From contig NZ_JACCPY010000011.1 in assembly GCF_013426975.1 (NCBI RefSeq), positions 1 to 64,000 on the forward strand: DNA of 64,000 nucleotides. The letters are read 5' to 3'. The notes beneath the pieces are model-generated. The model was given only the letters and a program-made list of their open reading frames with translations. It searched no databases and was not told where the DNA came from. This DNA is from Sphaerotilus sulfidivorans. GTDB taxonomy: Bacteria > Pseudomonadota > Gammaproteobacteria > Burkholderiales > Burkholderiaceae_C. Of this stretch, positions 44,687 through 53,255 are shown piece after piece. The translations under genes and the position numbers were made by a program. How positions within the stretch are numbered: position 1 is the first letter of the stretch; every line of letters begins with the position of its first letter.

Positions 44687-45175
44687 ATGACCACCCACGT
44701 TCTCATCCTCTGCACCCACAACTCGGCCCGCAGCGTGCTGTCCGAGGCCATGCTCAACCACTGGGCGCGCCAGCTCGGCCGCGACGTGCGCGCGCACAGC
44801 GCCGGCAGCAGCCCGAGCGGTCGCATCAACCCGCATGCGCTGCAGGTGCTCGAGGCCGCCGGCATCGACACCGCCGGCACCCGCAGCAAGTCCTGGGACG
44901 AGTTCGCCGCACCGGGCGCGCCCGAGATGCGCATCGTCATCACCGTCTGCGACAGCGCCGCCGCCGAGACCTGCCCGTACTGGCCCGGCAGTCCGGTCAA
45001 GATCCACTGGGGCTACCCCGACCCGTCCAACGCGCCCGAGGACCAGAAGGCGCAGGCCTTCGAGCTGACCCGCCAGGCCATCGGCTACCGGATGCTGCAG
45101 CTGCTTCAGCTGCCGCTGGAAACGATGGACAACGCCGCGCTGCAGACGGCACTCGACGCCATCTGGCGCAGCTGA
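44687..45175 (+). CDS. arsC: Arsenate reductase, LMW-phosphatase type (copy 2)
   Basis: This 162-aa paralogue of the preceding gene has C9-THNSAR-S as the phosphate loop and C88/C96 in TVCDSAAAETC as the relay cysteines. The two copies share the RSK(G/S)W(E/D)EFAAP block and the CP-x-WPG motif but differ in many positions, so this is an old duplication rather than a recent repeat. The thioredoxin-coupled mechanism is expected for both. The aquaporin gene follows 17 bases downstream. Confidence 0.92.
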   Translation: MTTHVLILCTHNSARSVLSEAMLNHWARQLGRDVRAHSAGSSPSGRINPHALQVLEAAGIDTAGTRSKSWDEFAAPGAPEMRIVITVCDSAAAETCPYWPGSPVKIHWGYPDPSNAPEDQKAQAFELTRQAIGYRMLQLLQLPLETMDNAALQTALDAIWRS

Positions 45176-45192
45176 AGCGGGGCGGGCACGCG

Positions 45193-45858
45193 ATGAAGGC
45201 TCCTGTCACGAACGCACAGCGCCTGTTCGGCGAGCTGCTGGGCACCGCGCTGCTGCTGGCCGTCGTCATCGGCTCGGGGCTGATGGCCGAGCGGCTGTCC
45301 GGCGGCAATGTCGCGGTGGCGCTGCTGGCCAACACGCTGGCCACCGTCGGCGGCCTGTACATCCTGATCGAGGTCTTCGGGCCGGTCAGCGGCGCGCACT
45401 TCAATCCGGCGGTCTCGCTGGCGATGGCGCTGCGCGGCGAGCTGCCCTGGGCGCGGCTGGCCGGCTATGTGCCGGCGCAGCTGCTCGGCGCGGCGCTGGG
45501 CGCGGTGCTGGCGCATGCGATGTTCGACCTGCCGCTGCTGCAGGTCTCGGCCAAGCTGCGCACCGGCACCGGCCAGTGGATCGCCGAGGCCGTGGCCACC
45601 GCCGGGCTGCTGCTGGTGATCCTGCGCGCGCCGCAGGCCCGGGTCGCGGCGATGGTGGCGGCCTACATCGGCGCGGCCTACTGGTTCACCGCCTCGACCT
45701 CCTTCGCCAATCCGGCGGCAGTCTTCGGGCGCATGTTCAGCGACAGCTTCGCCGGCATCGCGCCGGCCAGCGCCCCGGCCTTCATGCTGGCCGAGGTGCT
45801 GGGGGCCGGCCTGGGCCTGCTGCTGCACCGCGCGCTGGGCCGCCCGGTTTGCGCATGA
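45193..45858 (+). CDS. aqpS: MIP-family channel of the ars operon (AqpS-like aquaglyceroporin)
   Basis: This 221-aa integral membrane protein has six hydrophobic segments and the two pore loops HFNPAVS and SFANPAAVFG. It lies within an ars operon like AqpS of Sinorhizobium meliloti, where arsenite formed by ArsC leaves the cell down its gradient through the channel. In this operon it occupies the place normally held by ArsB or Acr3. The gap to arsD holds a GC-rich palindrome. Confidence 0.88.
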   Translation: MKAPVTNAQRLFGELLGTALLLAVVIGSGLMAERLSGGNVAVALLANTLATVGGLYILIEVFGPVSGAHFNPAVSLAMALRGELPWARLAGYVPAQLLGAALGAVLAHAMFDLPLLQVSAKLRTGTGQWIAEAVATAGLLLVILRAPQARVAAMVAAYIGAAYWFTASTSFANPAAVFGRMFSDSFAGIAPASAPAFMLAEVLGAGLGLLLHRALGRPVCA

Positions 45859-45863
45859 TCAAG

Positions 45864-45875
45864 GTCCCGCGGGAC
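45864..45875. other. GC-rich palindrome in the aqpS-arsD gap
   Basis: GTCCCG-CGGGAC is a perfect 12-bp dyad located 5 bases after the aqpS stop, in the 86-base gap before arsD. It may lower readthrough into arsD-arsA or only stabilise the upstream message. Confidence 0.35.
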
Positions 45876-45944
45876 TTCCGGCGCCACCATGACCCGGAAG
45901 AACCCGTGGGGGCATTTCCTCACTGACTGAAAAGGACAAGCGCG

Positions 45945-46322
45945 ATGAGCCGACTGGAAGTGTTCGAACCCGCGATGTGCTGCCCCACCGGCGTGTGCGG
46001 CATCGACGTCGATCCGGTGCTGGTGCAGTTCAACGCCGACCTGAAGGCGCTGGAGGCCAGCGGCGTGACGGTCAGCCGCCACAGCCTGAGCCATGATGCG
46101 GCTGCCTTCGCCGCGCAGCCGCTGGTGCTGCGCGAGATCGAGGCCGGCATGGACCGGCTGCCGGTGGTGATGCTCGACGGCCTGATCCTCTCGACCGGCC
46201 TGTACCCGACGCTGGCGCAGATGCAGCAGCGCATCGCCCGGACCGCGGCGCTGGCGGCCAAGCCGCGCATCAAGCTCGGCAGCGGCGGCGACTGCGGCTG
46301 CGCCCCGGGCCAGTGCTGCTGA
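45945..46322 (+). CDS. arsD: Arsenic metallochaperone ArsD
   Basis: This 125-aa cytoplasmic chaperone hands As(III) to the ArsA ATPase. The essential metal site C12-C13-x4-C18 is present in EPAMCCPTGVCG, and further cysteines C117, C119, C124 and C125 lie at the C-terminus. The protein has the thioredoxin-like ArsD fold by sequence (LPVVMLDGLILSTGLYP). It precedes arsA by 8 bases, the standard arrangement. Confidence 0.93.
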   Translation: MSRLEVFEPAMCCPTGVCGIDVDPVLVQFNADLKALEASGVTVSRHSLSHDAAAFAAQPLVLREIEAGMDRLPVVMLDGLILSTGLYPTLAQMQQRIARTAALAAKPRIKLGSGGDCGCAPGQCC

Positions 46323-46330
46323 GGCCGGCC

Positions 46331-48085
46331 ATGCTGCCCCGTCTCCACACGCGCCACCTCTTCTTCACCGGCAAGGGCGGCGTGGGCAAGACCTCGCTGG
46401 CCTCGGCCTGCGCGGTGCAGCTGGCCGAGACCGGCCGGCGCGTCTTGCTGGTCAGCACCGATCCGGCCTCCAACCTCGACGAGGTGCTGGAGACGCGGCT
46501 GTCGGACACGCCCACCCCGGTGGCCGGGGTGCCGGGCCTGTCGGCGCTGAACATCGATCCGGAAGCGGCCGCGGCCGCCTACCGCGAGCGCATGGTCGGC
46601 CCCTACCGCAGCCTGCTGCCCGAGGCGGCGATCCGCAGCATGGAGGAGCAGTTCTCTGGTGGCTGCACCGTCGAGATCGCGGCCTTCGACGCCTTCGCGG
46701 CGCTCCTGGCCGGCACCGGCGTGGCCGGCGACTTCGACCATGTCGTGTTCGACACCGCGCCGACCGGCCACACGCTGCGGCTGCTGACGCTGCCCTCGGC
46801 CTGGAGCGAGTTCCTGTCGACCAACACCACCGGCACCTCCTGCCTGGGGCCGCTGGCCGGGCTGGAGCACAACCGCTCGATCTACGCCGCTGCGGTCGCG
46901 GCGCTGACCGATGCCGCGGTGACCACCGTCGTGCTGGTGGCTCGCCCCGAGACCGCCGCGCTGCGCGAGGCCGAGCGCAGCCGCCACGAGCTGGCCGAGC
47001 TGGGCGTGGCCAACCAGGTGCTGGCGATCAACGGCCTGTTCGATGCCTCTTCGGAGGATCCGGTCGCTCAGGCGATGGCGCGGCGCCACCGGGACGCGCT
47101 CGCGGCCCTGCCTGCCGGTCTCGCGGCGCTGCCGCGCAGCTGCACCGGCTTCATCGCCCGCGGTCTGGTCGGGCTGGAGGCGCTGCGAGCGCTGCTGCAT
47201 CCGGCGCCCCGCTCTTCCCTCGCGACCGCATCGACCCCGGACATGCCGGCCCTCGCGCTGCCGCCCGGGCTGGCCCCGCTGGTCGACGACATCGAGCGTG
47301 CCGGCCACGGCCTGGTGATGACGATGGGCAAGGGCGGCGTCGGCAAGACCACGGTGGCGGCGGCGGTGGCGGTGGCGCTGGCCGCGCGTGGCCACCGGGT
47401 GCTGCTGTCGACCACCGACCCGGCCGCGCATCTGGCCTGGTCGCTGGACGAGGCGGTGCCGGGCCTGACGGTGCAGCGCATCGACCCGACCATCGAGGTC
47501 GCGCGCCATCGCGACGAGGTGCTTGCGCGCGCCGGCGCCGGGCTCGATCCGTCGGCACGCGCGATGCTCGAAGAAGACCTGCGCTCGCCCTGCACCGAGG
47601 AGATCGCCGTCTTTCGCGCCTTCGCCGCGACGGTGGCGCAGGCCGCGCACGGCTTCGTGGTGCTCGACACCGCGCCGACCGGCCACACCGTGCTGCTGAT
47701 GGACTCGGCCGAGGCCTATCACCGCGAGGTCGGCCGCACCCGCGGCGACCTGCCCGAGGCGGTGGTGAACCTGCTGCCGCGCCTGCGCGATCCGGAATTC
47801 ACCCGGGTGCTGGTGGTCACGCTGGCCGAGGCCACGCCGGTGCACGAGGCCGAGCGGCTGCAGGACGACCTGCGCCGCGCCGGCATCGAGCCCTTCGCCT
47901 GGGTGATCGAGCAGAGCCTGCTGGCCAGCGGCACCACCGATCCGGTGCTGGCCGAGCGGGGCCGCTGCGAGCGCCCGTGGGTGCAGCAGGTGATGGCGAC
48001 GGACGCCCGGCGCTGCGCGCTGCTGGCCTGGCAGGCGCGACCGCCGGTGGGCGCGCAGGCGCTGCGCGAGCTGGCCGGACGCTGA
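46331..48085 (+). CDS. arsA: Arsenite-transporting ATPase ArsA
   Basis: This 584-aa ATPase has two homologous halves with P-loops at G14-KGGVGKT and G333-KGGVGKT, and both halves carry the signal-transduction DTAPTGHT motif. The three metal-binding cysteines are recognisable in GGCTVEIAAFD, GTSCLGPLAG and SPCTEEIAVF. ArsA normally energises the ArsB pump with arsenite delivered by ArsD. No ArsB or Acr3 gene lies in the window, so its membrane partner is missing here or encoded elsewhere. Confidence 0.93.
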   Translation: MLPRLHTRHLFFTGKGGVGKTSLASACAVQLAETGRRVLLVSTDPASNLDEVLETRLSDTPTPVAGVPGLSALNIDPEAAAAAYRERMVGPYRSLLPEAAIRSMEEQFSGGCTVEIAAFDAFAALLAGTGVAGDFDHVVFDTAPTGHTLRLLTLPSAWSEFLSTNTTGTSCLGPLAGLEHNRSIYAAAVAALTDAAVTTVVLVARPETAALREAERSRHELAELGVANQVLAINGLFDASSEDPVAQAMARRHRDALAALPAGLAALPRSCTGFIARGLVGLEALRALLHPAPRSSLATASTPDMPALALPPGLAPLVDDIERAGHGLVMTMGKGGVGKTTVAAAVAVALAARGHRVLLSTTDPAAHLAWSLDEAVPGLTVQRIDPTIEVARHRDEVLARAGAGLDPSARAMLEEDLRSPCTEEIAVFRAFAATVAQAAHGFVVLDTAPTGHTVLLMDSAEAYHREVGRTRGDLPEAVVNLLPRLRDPEFTRVLVVTLAEATPVHEAERLQDDLRRAGIEPFAWVIEQSLLASGTTDPVLAERGRCERPWVQQVMATDARRCALLAWQARPPVGAQALRELAGR

Positions 48086-48103
48086 AGGCTCGGTCGATTC
48101 AGC
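48081..48103. terminator. Weak hairpin between convergent arsA and glcG-like genes
   Basis: GCTGAA pairs with TTCAGC around an 11-base loop across both stop codons. The 13-base gap leaves no room for anything else. Confidence 0.25.
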
Positions 48104-48512
48104 CCTGCTGCAGCAGCGCGGCGATCCCTGCACGCGCGATCTGGGCGTCCTCGGTCGACTTCACGCCGCTGACGCCGACCGCGCCGACGCAGTGGCCATC
48201 CACCAGCACCGGCACGCCGCCCTCGAGCAGGCCGTCCAGGCCCGGAACCGACAGGAAGGCGGTACGGCCCTGGTTGATCATCTGCTCGACGCCGAGCGTC
48301 TCGCGGCGCATCAGCGCGGCGGTGCGGGCCTTGGCCTGGGCGATCTGGGCAGAAGCCGGCGTGGCGCCGGGGCGGCGCACGAAGGCCATCAGGTGGCCGC
48401 CGTCATCGCAGACCGCCAGGGAGACCGCCCAGTCATTGCGGGCGGCTTCGGCCTCGGCGGCCAGCAGCAGGGTCATCGCATCGTCACGGGTCAGTGCAGG
48501 GCGCTGAATCAC
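48099..48512 (-). CDS. GlcG/HbpS-family heme-binding-like protein
   Basis: This 137-aa protein of the GlcG/HbpS family has LAVCDDGGHLMAFVRRPGA, SAQIAQAKARTAA and the C-terminal VPVLVDGHCVGAVGVSG. No signal peptide is visible. Family members occur as small accessory proteins in oxidation pathways and in heme sensing; no reaction is established. A perfect 16-bp palindrome lies about 25 bases upstream of its start, and a LysR gene lies beyond it on the same strand. Confidence 0.85.
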   Translation of the reverse strand: MIQRPALTRDDAMTLLLAAEAEAARNDWAVSLAVCDDGGHLMAFVRRPGATPASAQIAQAKARTAALMRRETLGVEQMINQGRTAFLSVPGLDGLLEGGVPVLVDGHCVGAVGVSGVKSTEDAQIARAGIAALLQQG

Positions 48513-48536
48513 GGCAGTCCTTGTCAGAAAAAATTA

Positions 48537-48552
48537 AAAGTGCATGCACTTT
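48537..48552. promoter_or_regulatory. Perfect 16-bp palindrome upstream of the glcG-like gene
   Basis: AAAGTGCA and TGCACTTT join without spacer, in an AT-rich patch between the LysR gene and the glcG-like gene. It is a clear candidate operator or promoter element; the GTGCATGCAC core resembles GntR-type sites but no GntR gene is nearby. Confidence 0.55.
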
Positions 48553-48587
48553 AGACCAGAACGCCGTGGACCGGGGCAGCGGGGTCA

Positions 48588-49484
48588 TCAGGCGAGCACC
48601 GGCGCCGCCCTGAGCATCAGATCCACCAGATGCTCCGCCGCCGGCGTCAGCGGCAGGTCGGTGCGGTGCACCAGCACGATGTCGGGCGCGGGCAGCGCCT
48701 CGGCGACCTCGATGACCTGCAGCGCCTCGCCGACCGGCGAGTAGTCGCGCCACTGTCGCGGCAGCATGGCCAGCAGGTCGGTGCTGGCCAGCGCGACCAT
48801 CAGCGACAGCGCACTGCCGGCCTGCAGCTGGATGCGCGGCGCCGGCAGCCCGTGACAGGCGAACAGCGCCGCCAGATCATCCTCGGCGCGGTAGTCGATC
48901 GAGGGCGTGGCCCAGTCCAGCCCTGCCAGTTCGGCCAGCGAGCGTGCATGGCGATGCGGATGGCCGCGCCGCGCCACCACCGCGCGCTGGTTCTGGAACA
49001 GCGTGCGCACCGTCAGCCCCGGGCCCGGCGGCTTCTGGGGCGAGGCGCCCAGATAGAAGTCGATCCGGCCCTCGCGCAGCGCACCTTCGAGCGCCGGAAA
49101 AAGCCCTTCGATCAGCTGCAGCCGCACGCCCGGATGGCGGCGCCGGAAGGCCGGCAGCGCCGAGGGCAGCATGCCCACATGCGGCATGATCGACAGCGCC
49201 GCCACCACCGTGCCGCCGCCATCGCCATGCGCCTGCCGCAGTTCGTCGCGGGCGCGCTCCAGGTCGCGCACGACCTGATGCACCCGGCGGTGAAAGGCCA
49301 GCCCGGCCGGGGTCAGCGTCATGCCGCGCGGCCCGCGCTCGAACAGCGGCGCGCCCAGCTCCTGTTCCAGCGCCCGCACGCTGCGGGTCAGCAGCGGCTG
49401 GGCCATGCCGAGATGGCGGGCGGCCGCCCTCAGGCTGCCGTGGTCGACGATCGCGATCAGGTCGCGCAGCTGGGCCAGCTTCAT
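48588..49484 (-). CDS. LysR-family transcriptional regulator
   Basis: This 298-aa regulator has the N-terminal winged helix (LRDLIAIVDHGSLRAAARHLG, then AQPLLTRSVRALEQELG) and a C-terminal co-inducer domain typical of aromatic-pathway LysR proteins. It is divergent from the Bug receptor that heads the CoA-pathway genes, with 165 bases between them containing ATCGC/GCGAT repeats. It is therefore the likely activator of that operon. Confidence 0.88.
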   Translation of the reverse strand: MKLAQLRDLIAIVDHGSLRAAARHLGMAQPLLTRSVRALEQELGAPLFERGPRGMTLTPAGLAFHRRVHQVVRDLERARDELRQAHGDGGGTVVAALSIMPHVGMLPSALPAFRRRHPGVRLQLIEGLFPALEGALREGRIDFYLGASPQKPPGPGLTVRTLFQNQRAVVARRGHPHRHARSLAELAGLDWATPSIDYRAEDDLAALFACHGLPAPRIQLQAGSALSLMVALASTDLLAMLPRQWRDYSPVGEALQVIEVAEALPAPDIVLVHRTDLPLTPAAEHLVDLMLRAAPVLA

Positions 49485-49649
49485 CCGGTGTCTCGTGCGT
49501 CTTGTCTTCAGTGATGCCTGGAATGTATCGCTCGGATTTTTCTGCGATCTTCCCGGTTATCCCTGAGCGACGGAACATGCCCCTCAGGCACCCGCCGAGG
49601 TGCCACCCCCATGACCCGGCCGACGGACCGGGCGACTCAGGAGACAGAC

Positions 49650-50627
49650 ATGGTGCAAAGACGCAGGATGCTGATGCAGGCCGCGGCGCTGGGTGCGGCG
49701 ATCTGCAGCCCGGCCGCCCGGGCGCAGGCAGACTATCCCAACCGACCGGTGCGGCTGATCGTTCCGGCCGGTCCGGGCTCGGCGCCCGATGTGGTAGCGC
49801 GGCTGGTGGCCGAGCGGCTCGGCGCGCTGTGGGGCCGGGTGCTGATCGTCGACAACCGGCCCGGCGCCGGCGGCATTCCCGGCATGTCGGCGCTGGCGCG
49901 CAGCACGCCCGACGGCTACACGCTGGGCTTCGTGCCGGCGGCGATGGCCGTCATCACCCCGCTGCTGTTCCGCCAGCCGCAGTTCAGCCTCGACAGCGAC
50001 CTGGTGCCGGTGGCGACGCTGGCCACCAGCCCGCTGCTGCTGGTCACGCCCGCCGCCAGCGGCGTGCGCACGCTGGGCGAATTCGCCAAGGCCAGCCAGG
50101 CCAAGGGCGGGCGGGCCAACTTCGCCGCGCCCCAGACCGGCTCGCTGCCGCATCTGGCCGGCGAGATGGTCAACCGGATCGGCCGCATGAACCTGTTCAC
50201 CGTGCCCTATCCGGCGCCGCCGGCCGCGGTCAGCGCGGTGCTCTCGGGCGATGCGGAGCTGACCGCCGACGGTGTGCCGGGCCTGCTGCCGCACATCCGC
50301 TCGGGCCGGCTGCGTGCGCTGGCGGTGACCTCGGCACAGCGCCTTCCGGGCTTCGAGGACATCCCGACCGTCGCCGAGACCTATCCCGGCTTCGAGGCGA
50401 TCGGCTGGTTCTCGCTGTTCGCGCCGACCGGCACGCCCGACGAGATCGTCCAGCGGGTCAATCGCGATGCGGCCCGGGTGATGCAGGCGCCCGACCTGAT
50501 CGCCCGCCTGGCGGAGATGGGCATCTATCCGCGCACCGGCAGCACCGCCGAGACCGGCGAGTTCGTCACCGCCCAGCGCCAGGTGATGAAGCGCTTCGTC
50601 GCCGAGCTGGGCCTGAAGCCGCAGTAG
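49650..50627 (+). CDS. Bug-family periplasmic solute receptor
   Basis: This 325-aa periplasmic binding protein has a short signal peptide (about 1-25, RRRMLMQAAALGAAICSPAARAQ, possibly twin-arginine-like) followed by the Bug signatures YPNRPVRLIVPAGPGSAPD, VDNRPGAGGIPG and DGYTLGFVPAA. TctAB membrane partners are not encoded nearby. It probably captures the aromatic acid degraded by the downstream enzymes. CAGGAG lies 7 bases before the ATG. Confidence 0.88.
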   Translation: MVQRRRMLMQAAALGAAICSPAARAQADYPNRPVRLIVPAGPGSAPDVVARLVAERLGALWGRVLIVDNRPGAGGIPGMSALARSTPDGYTLGFVPAAMAVITPLLFRQPQFSLDSDLVPVATLATSPLLLVTPAASGVRTLGEFAKASQAKGGRANFAAPQTGSLPHLAGEMVNRIGRMNLFTVPYPAPPAAVSAVLSGDAELTADGVPGLLPHIRSGRLRALAVTSAQRLPGFEDIPTVAETYPGFEAIGWFSLFAPTGTPDEIVQRVNRDAARVMQAPDLIARLAEMGIYPRTGSTAETGEFVTAQRQVMKRFVAELGLKPQ

Positions 50628-50752
50628 CGCCAGCCCCGCGCGCCCCACGCGCGCGCCACGACACCGAGCTGCCTCCGGCGCCACCACGGCGCCGGAGCGG
50701 CGACTCACGCCCCTGCTCCTGCCGATCGCAGGACCTTCCGAGGAGATCCCTG

Positions 50753-51553
50753 ATGAACCGAACTGCATCCGACACACCGACCCCGGCGCGCCGCAAGGCG
50801 CTCGTCACCGGCGGCGCCACCGGCATCGGCCGCAGCGCCGTGCTGGCCCTGGCCCGCGCCGGCTTCGACGTGGCCATCGTCTACGGCAGCTCGGCCGCCG
50901 CCGCCCAGGCCACCGCCGCCGAGGCCCGGACCGCCGGCGCCCGGACCCTGCTGCTGCAGTGCGACGTGAGCGACGAGACGGCGGTGCGCCGCACCCTGGC
51001 CGCCGTGGCCGAGGCCTTCGGCCACCTGGACGCGCTGGTCAACAACGCCGGCACCACCGCCAGCTGGAAGATGCGCGACCTGGAGAGCCTGGACCTGGCC
51101 GAGTGGGACCGCACCTTCGCGGTGAACGTGCGCGGCACCTTCCAGGTCAGCCGCGCTGCCGTGCCCCTGCTGCGCAAGTGCAAGGACGCCGGCGGCAGCC
51201 CGGCCATCGTCAACACCGCCAGCATCGTCGGCCTGCGCCCGGGGCCGCAGCCTCTGCCCTACGCGGCCAGCAAGGCCGCAGTGGTCAACCTCACCAAGAC
51301 CCTGGCCTGGAACCTGGGCCCGCACATCCGCGTCAACGCGGTGGCGCCGGGCTGGATGGAGGGCGACTGGATGGAGCGCATGCTGGGCGAGAAGTACGAC
51401 GAGCTGATGGGCCACCGCGCCAAGGCCACGCCCCTGAAGCGCTGCGTGACCGCCGACGACGTGGCCGAGGTGATGCTGAACCTGCTCACCGCCAACCGCT
51501 TCGTCACCGGCGAGGTGGTGGTGATCGACGGCGGCTTCACCGCCAGCACCTGA
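50753..51553 (+). CDS. SDR-family oxidoreductase of the CoA pathway
   Basis: This 266-aa classical SDR has TGGATGIG, NNAGTTASWKMRDLE, the serine strand IVNTASIVGL, the catalytic PYAASKAAV (Tyr-x3-Lys) and the end FVTGEVVVIDGGF. In this operon it probably acts as a 3-hydroxyacyl-CoA dehydrogenase or a ring-alcohol dehydrogenase. AGGAG precedes the ATG, and the ligase gene starts 10 bases after its stop. Confidence 0.88.
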   Translation: MNRTASDTPTPARRKALVTGGATGIGRSAVLALARAGFDVAIVYGSSAAAAQATAAEARTAGARTLLLQCDVSDETAVRRTLAAVAEAFGHLDALVNNAGTTASWKMRDLESLDLAEWDRTFAVNVRGTFQVSRAAVPLLRKCKDAGGSPAIVNTASIVGLRPGPQPLPYAASKAAVVNLTKTLAWNLGPHIRVNAVAPGWMEGDWMERMLGEKYDELMGHRAKATPLKRCVTADDVAEVMLNLLTANRFVTGEVVVIDGGFTAST

Positions 51554-51563
51554 GGAGCACGCC

Positions 51564-53252
51564 ATGCTCGAAGGCTTCGTTCCCTTTCCCCCCGAGTTCG
51601 CCGCGCGCTATCGCGAGCAGGGCTACTGGCGCGACCAGAGCCTGGCGCAGGAGTTCGCCGGCGTGTTCCAGCGCTTTGCCCCCCGCACCGCGCTGATCGA
51701 CGGCGAGCGCCGCTGGAGCTACGCCGAGCTGGACGCGGCCAGCGACAACCTGGCGCTGAACCTGCTGGACCTGGGCCTGCGTCCGCTCGACCGGGTGGTG
51801 CCGACGCTGCCCAATGTGGCGGAGTTCGTGATCCTCTACTTCGCGCTGCAGAAGATCGGCTGCATTCCGATTGCCGCGCTGGTGACGCACCGCTTCGCGG
51901 AGATCAGCCAGTTCACCCGGCTGGCGCAGGCGCGCTGCGCGGTCTATCCGGCCTCGGTGCGCGAGGGCGGCGCGGAGTTCCGCTTCGCGCCGGTCATCGA
52001 GCGGGTGCAGGCCGAGAACGCCTGCCTGCAGATCCGCCTGGTGCTGGGCGAGGCCGGCCCGGGCGAGCATGGGCTGGCCGAGCTGATCGCGCGACCCGCC
52101 CGCCGGCCGCGCAGCGCGCTGGCCGAGATCCGCATCGATCCGGCCGATCCCTGCATCTTCCAGCTCTCGGGCGGCACCACCGGCATCCCGAAGCTGATTC
52201 CGCGCACCGGCAACGACTACGCCTACAACTCCAAGGTGGCCGCCGAGGTGGCCGGCGTCACCCAGGATTCGGTGCTGCTGCTGGTGCTGCCGATCGCGCA
52301 CAACCTGCCGCTGGCCTGCCCGGGCATCCAGGGCTTCCTGTTCCAGGGCGCCACCGTGGTGCTGCACGCCAGCACCCGGCCCGAGCCGATGTTCCAGCTC
52401 ATCGAGCGCCACGGCGTGACGCACCTGAAGGTGGTGCCGGCGCTCTTGATCCGGCTGATCAACGACCCGGCCATCGGCGACTACGACCTCGGCTCGGTGC
52501 AGCAGATCCAGAGCGGCGGCCAGCGCATGCAGCCCGAGGTGCGCATCCGCACCCGTCAGCTCTTCCGCAACGCCTTCGTGCAGGAGAACTTCGGCATGAG
52601 CGAGGGGCTGCTGATGTTCGTGCGCCGGGGCGACCCCGAGGAGGTGCTGCTGGAGACCTGCGGCCGCCCGGTCTGCCCGGACGACGAGGTGCGGCTGATC
52701 GACGACGAGGGCGCCGAGGTGCCCGACGGCGAGGTGGGCGAGCTGGCCTGCCGCGGTCCCTACACGCTGCGCGGCTACTTCGGCGTGCCCGAGTACAACG
52801 CGCGCCAGTTCACGCCGGACGGTTTCTACCGCTCGGGCGACCTGATGCGCCGCCACCCGTCCGGCAACTACATCGTCGAGGGCCGCAAGAAGGACCTGAT
52901 CAACCGTGGCGGCGAGAAGATCAGCGCCGAGGAGGTCGAGAACCTCATCCTGCAGCACCCGGCGGTGCAGAACGTCGCCTGCGTGCCCATGCCCGACCCG
53001 ATGCTGGGCGAGCGCATGTGCGCCTTCGTCATCGCCCGCGCCGGCCAGCGCCTGACGCTGCCCGAGCTGACCGGCTTCCTGCAGGCGCGCGAGATCGCGC
53101 GCTTCAAGCTGCCCGAGCGGCTGGAGCTGCTGCCCGACTTTCCCGTCTCCACCTTCGGCAAGGTGTCCAAGAAGGCGCTGGGCGAGCACATCGCCCGCGT
53201 CCTGGCCGAAGAGACCGCCGCACAAGGCGTCCCGCATCCCGTCAAGGAGTGA
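51564..53252 (+). CDS. Aryl-acid AMP ligase / acyl-CoA synthetase (EntE/DhbE-like)
   Basis: This 562-aa ANL-superfamily adenylating enzyme has the phosphate-binding loop QLSGGTTGIPKLIPRT, the NFGMSEGLLMF motif, SGDLMRRHPSGNYIVEGRKKD and the C-terminal lysine region in KVSKKALGEH. The start MLEGFVPFPPEFAARYREQG and overall pattern match 2,3-dihydroxybenzoate/salicylate AMP ligases. No siderophore genes are near. In a degradative operon it should form an aryl-CoA, from a benzoate or cinnamate type acid, as the first step. Confidence 0.88.
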   Translation: MLEGFVPFPPEFAARYREQGYWRDQSLAQEFAGVFQRFAPRTALIDGERRWSYAELDAASDNLALNLLDLGLRPLDRVVPTLPNVAEFVILYFALQKIGCIPIAALVTHRFAEISQFTRLAQARCAVYPASVREGGAEFRFAPVIERVQAENACLQIRLVLGEAGPGEHGLAELIARPARRPRSALAEIRIDPADPCIFQLSGGTTGIPKLIPRTGNDYAYNSKVAAEVAGVTQDSVLLLVLPIAHNLPLACPGIQGFLFQGATVVLHASTRPEPMFQLIERHGVTHLKVVPALLIRLINDPAIGDYDLGSVQQIQSGGQRMQPEVRIRTRQLFRNAFVQENFGMSEGLLMFVRRGDPEEVLLETCGRPVCPDDEVRLIDDEGAEVPDGEVGELACRGPYTLRGYFGVPEYNARQFTPDGFYRSGDLMRRHPSGNYIVEGRKKDLINRGGEKISAEEVENLILQHPAVQNVACVPMPDPMLGERMCAFVIARAGQRLTLPELTGFLQAREIARFKLPERLELLPDFPVSTFGKVSKKALGEHIARVLAEETAAQGVPHPVKE

Positions 53253-53255
53253 ATC

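Noticed and set aside
51564-53252. Siderophore (2,3-dihydroxybenzoate) biosynthesis because of the EntE-like ligase
   Set aside because: There is no isochorismate synthase, isochorismatase, NRPS or siderophore transport gene. The neighbours are thiolase and crotonases, which fit degradation.
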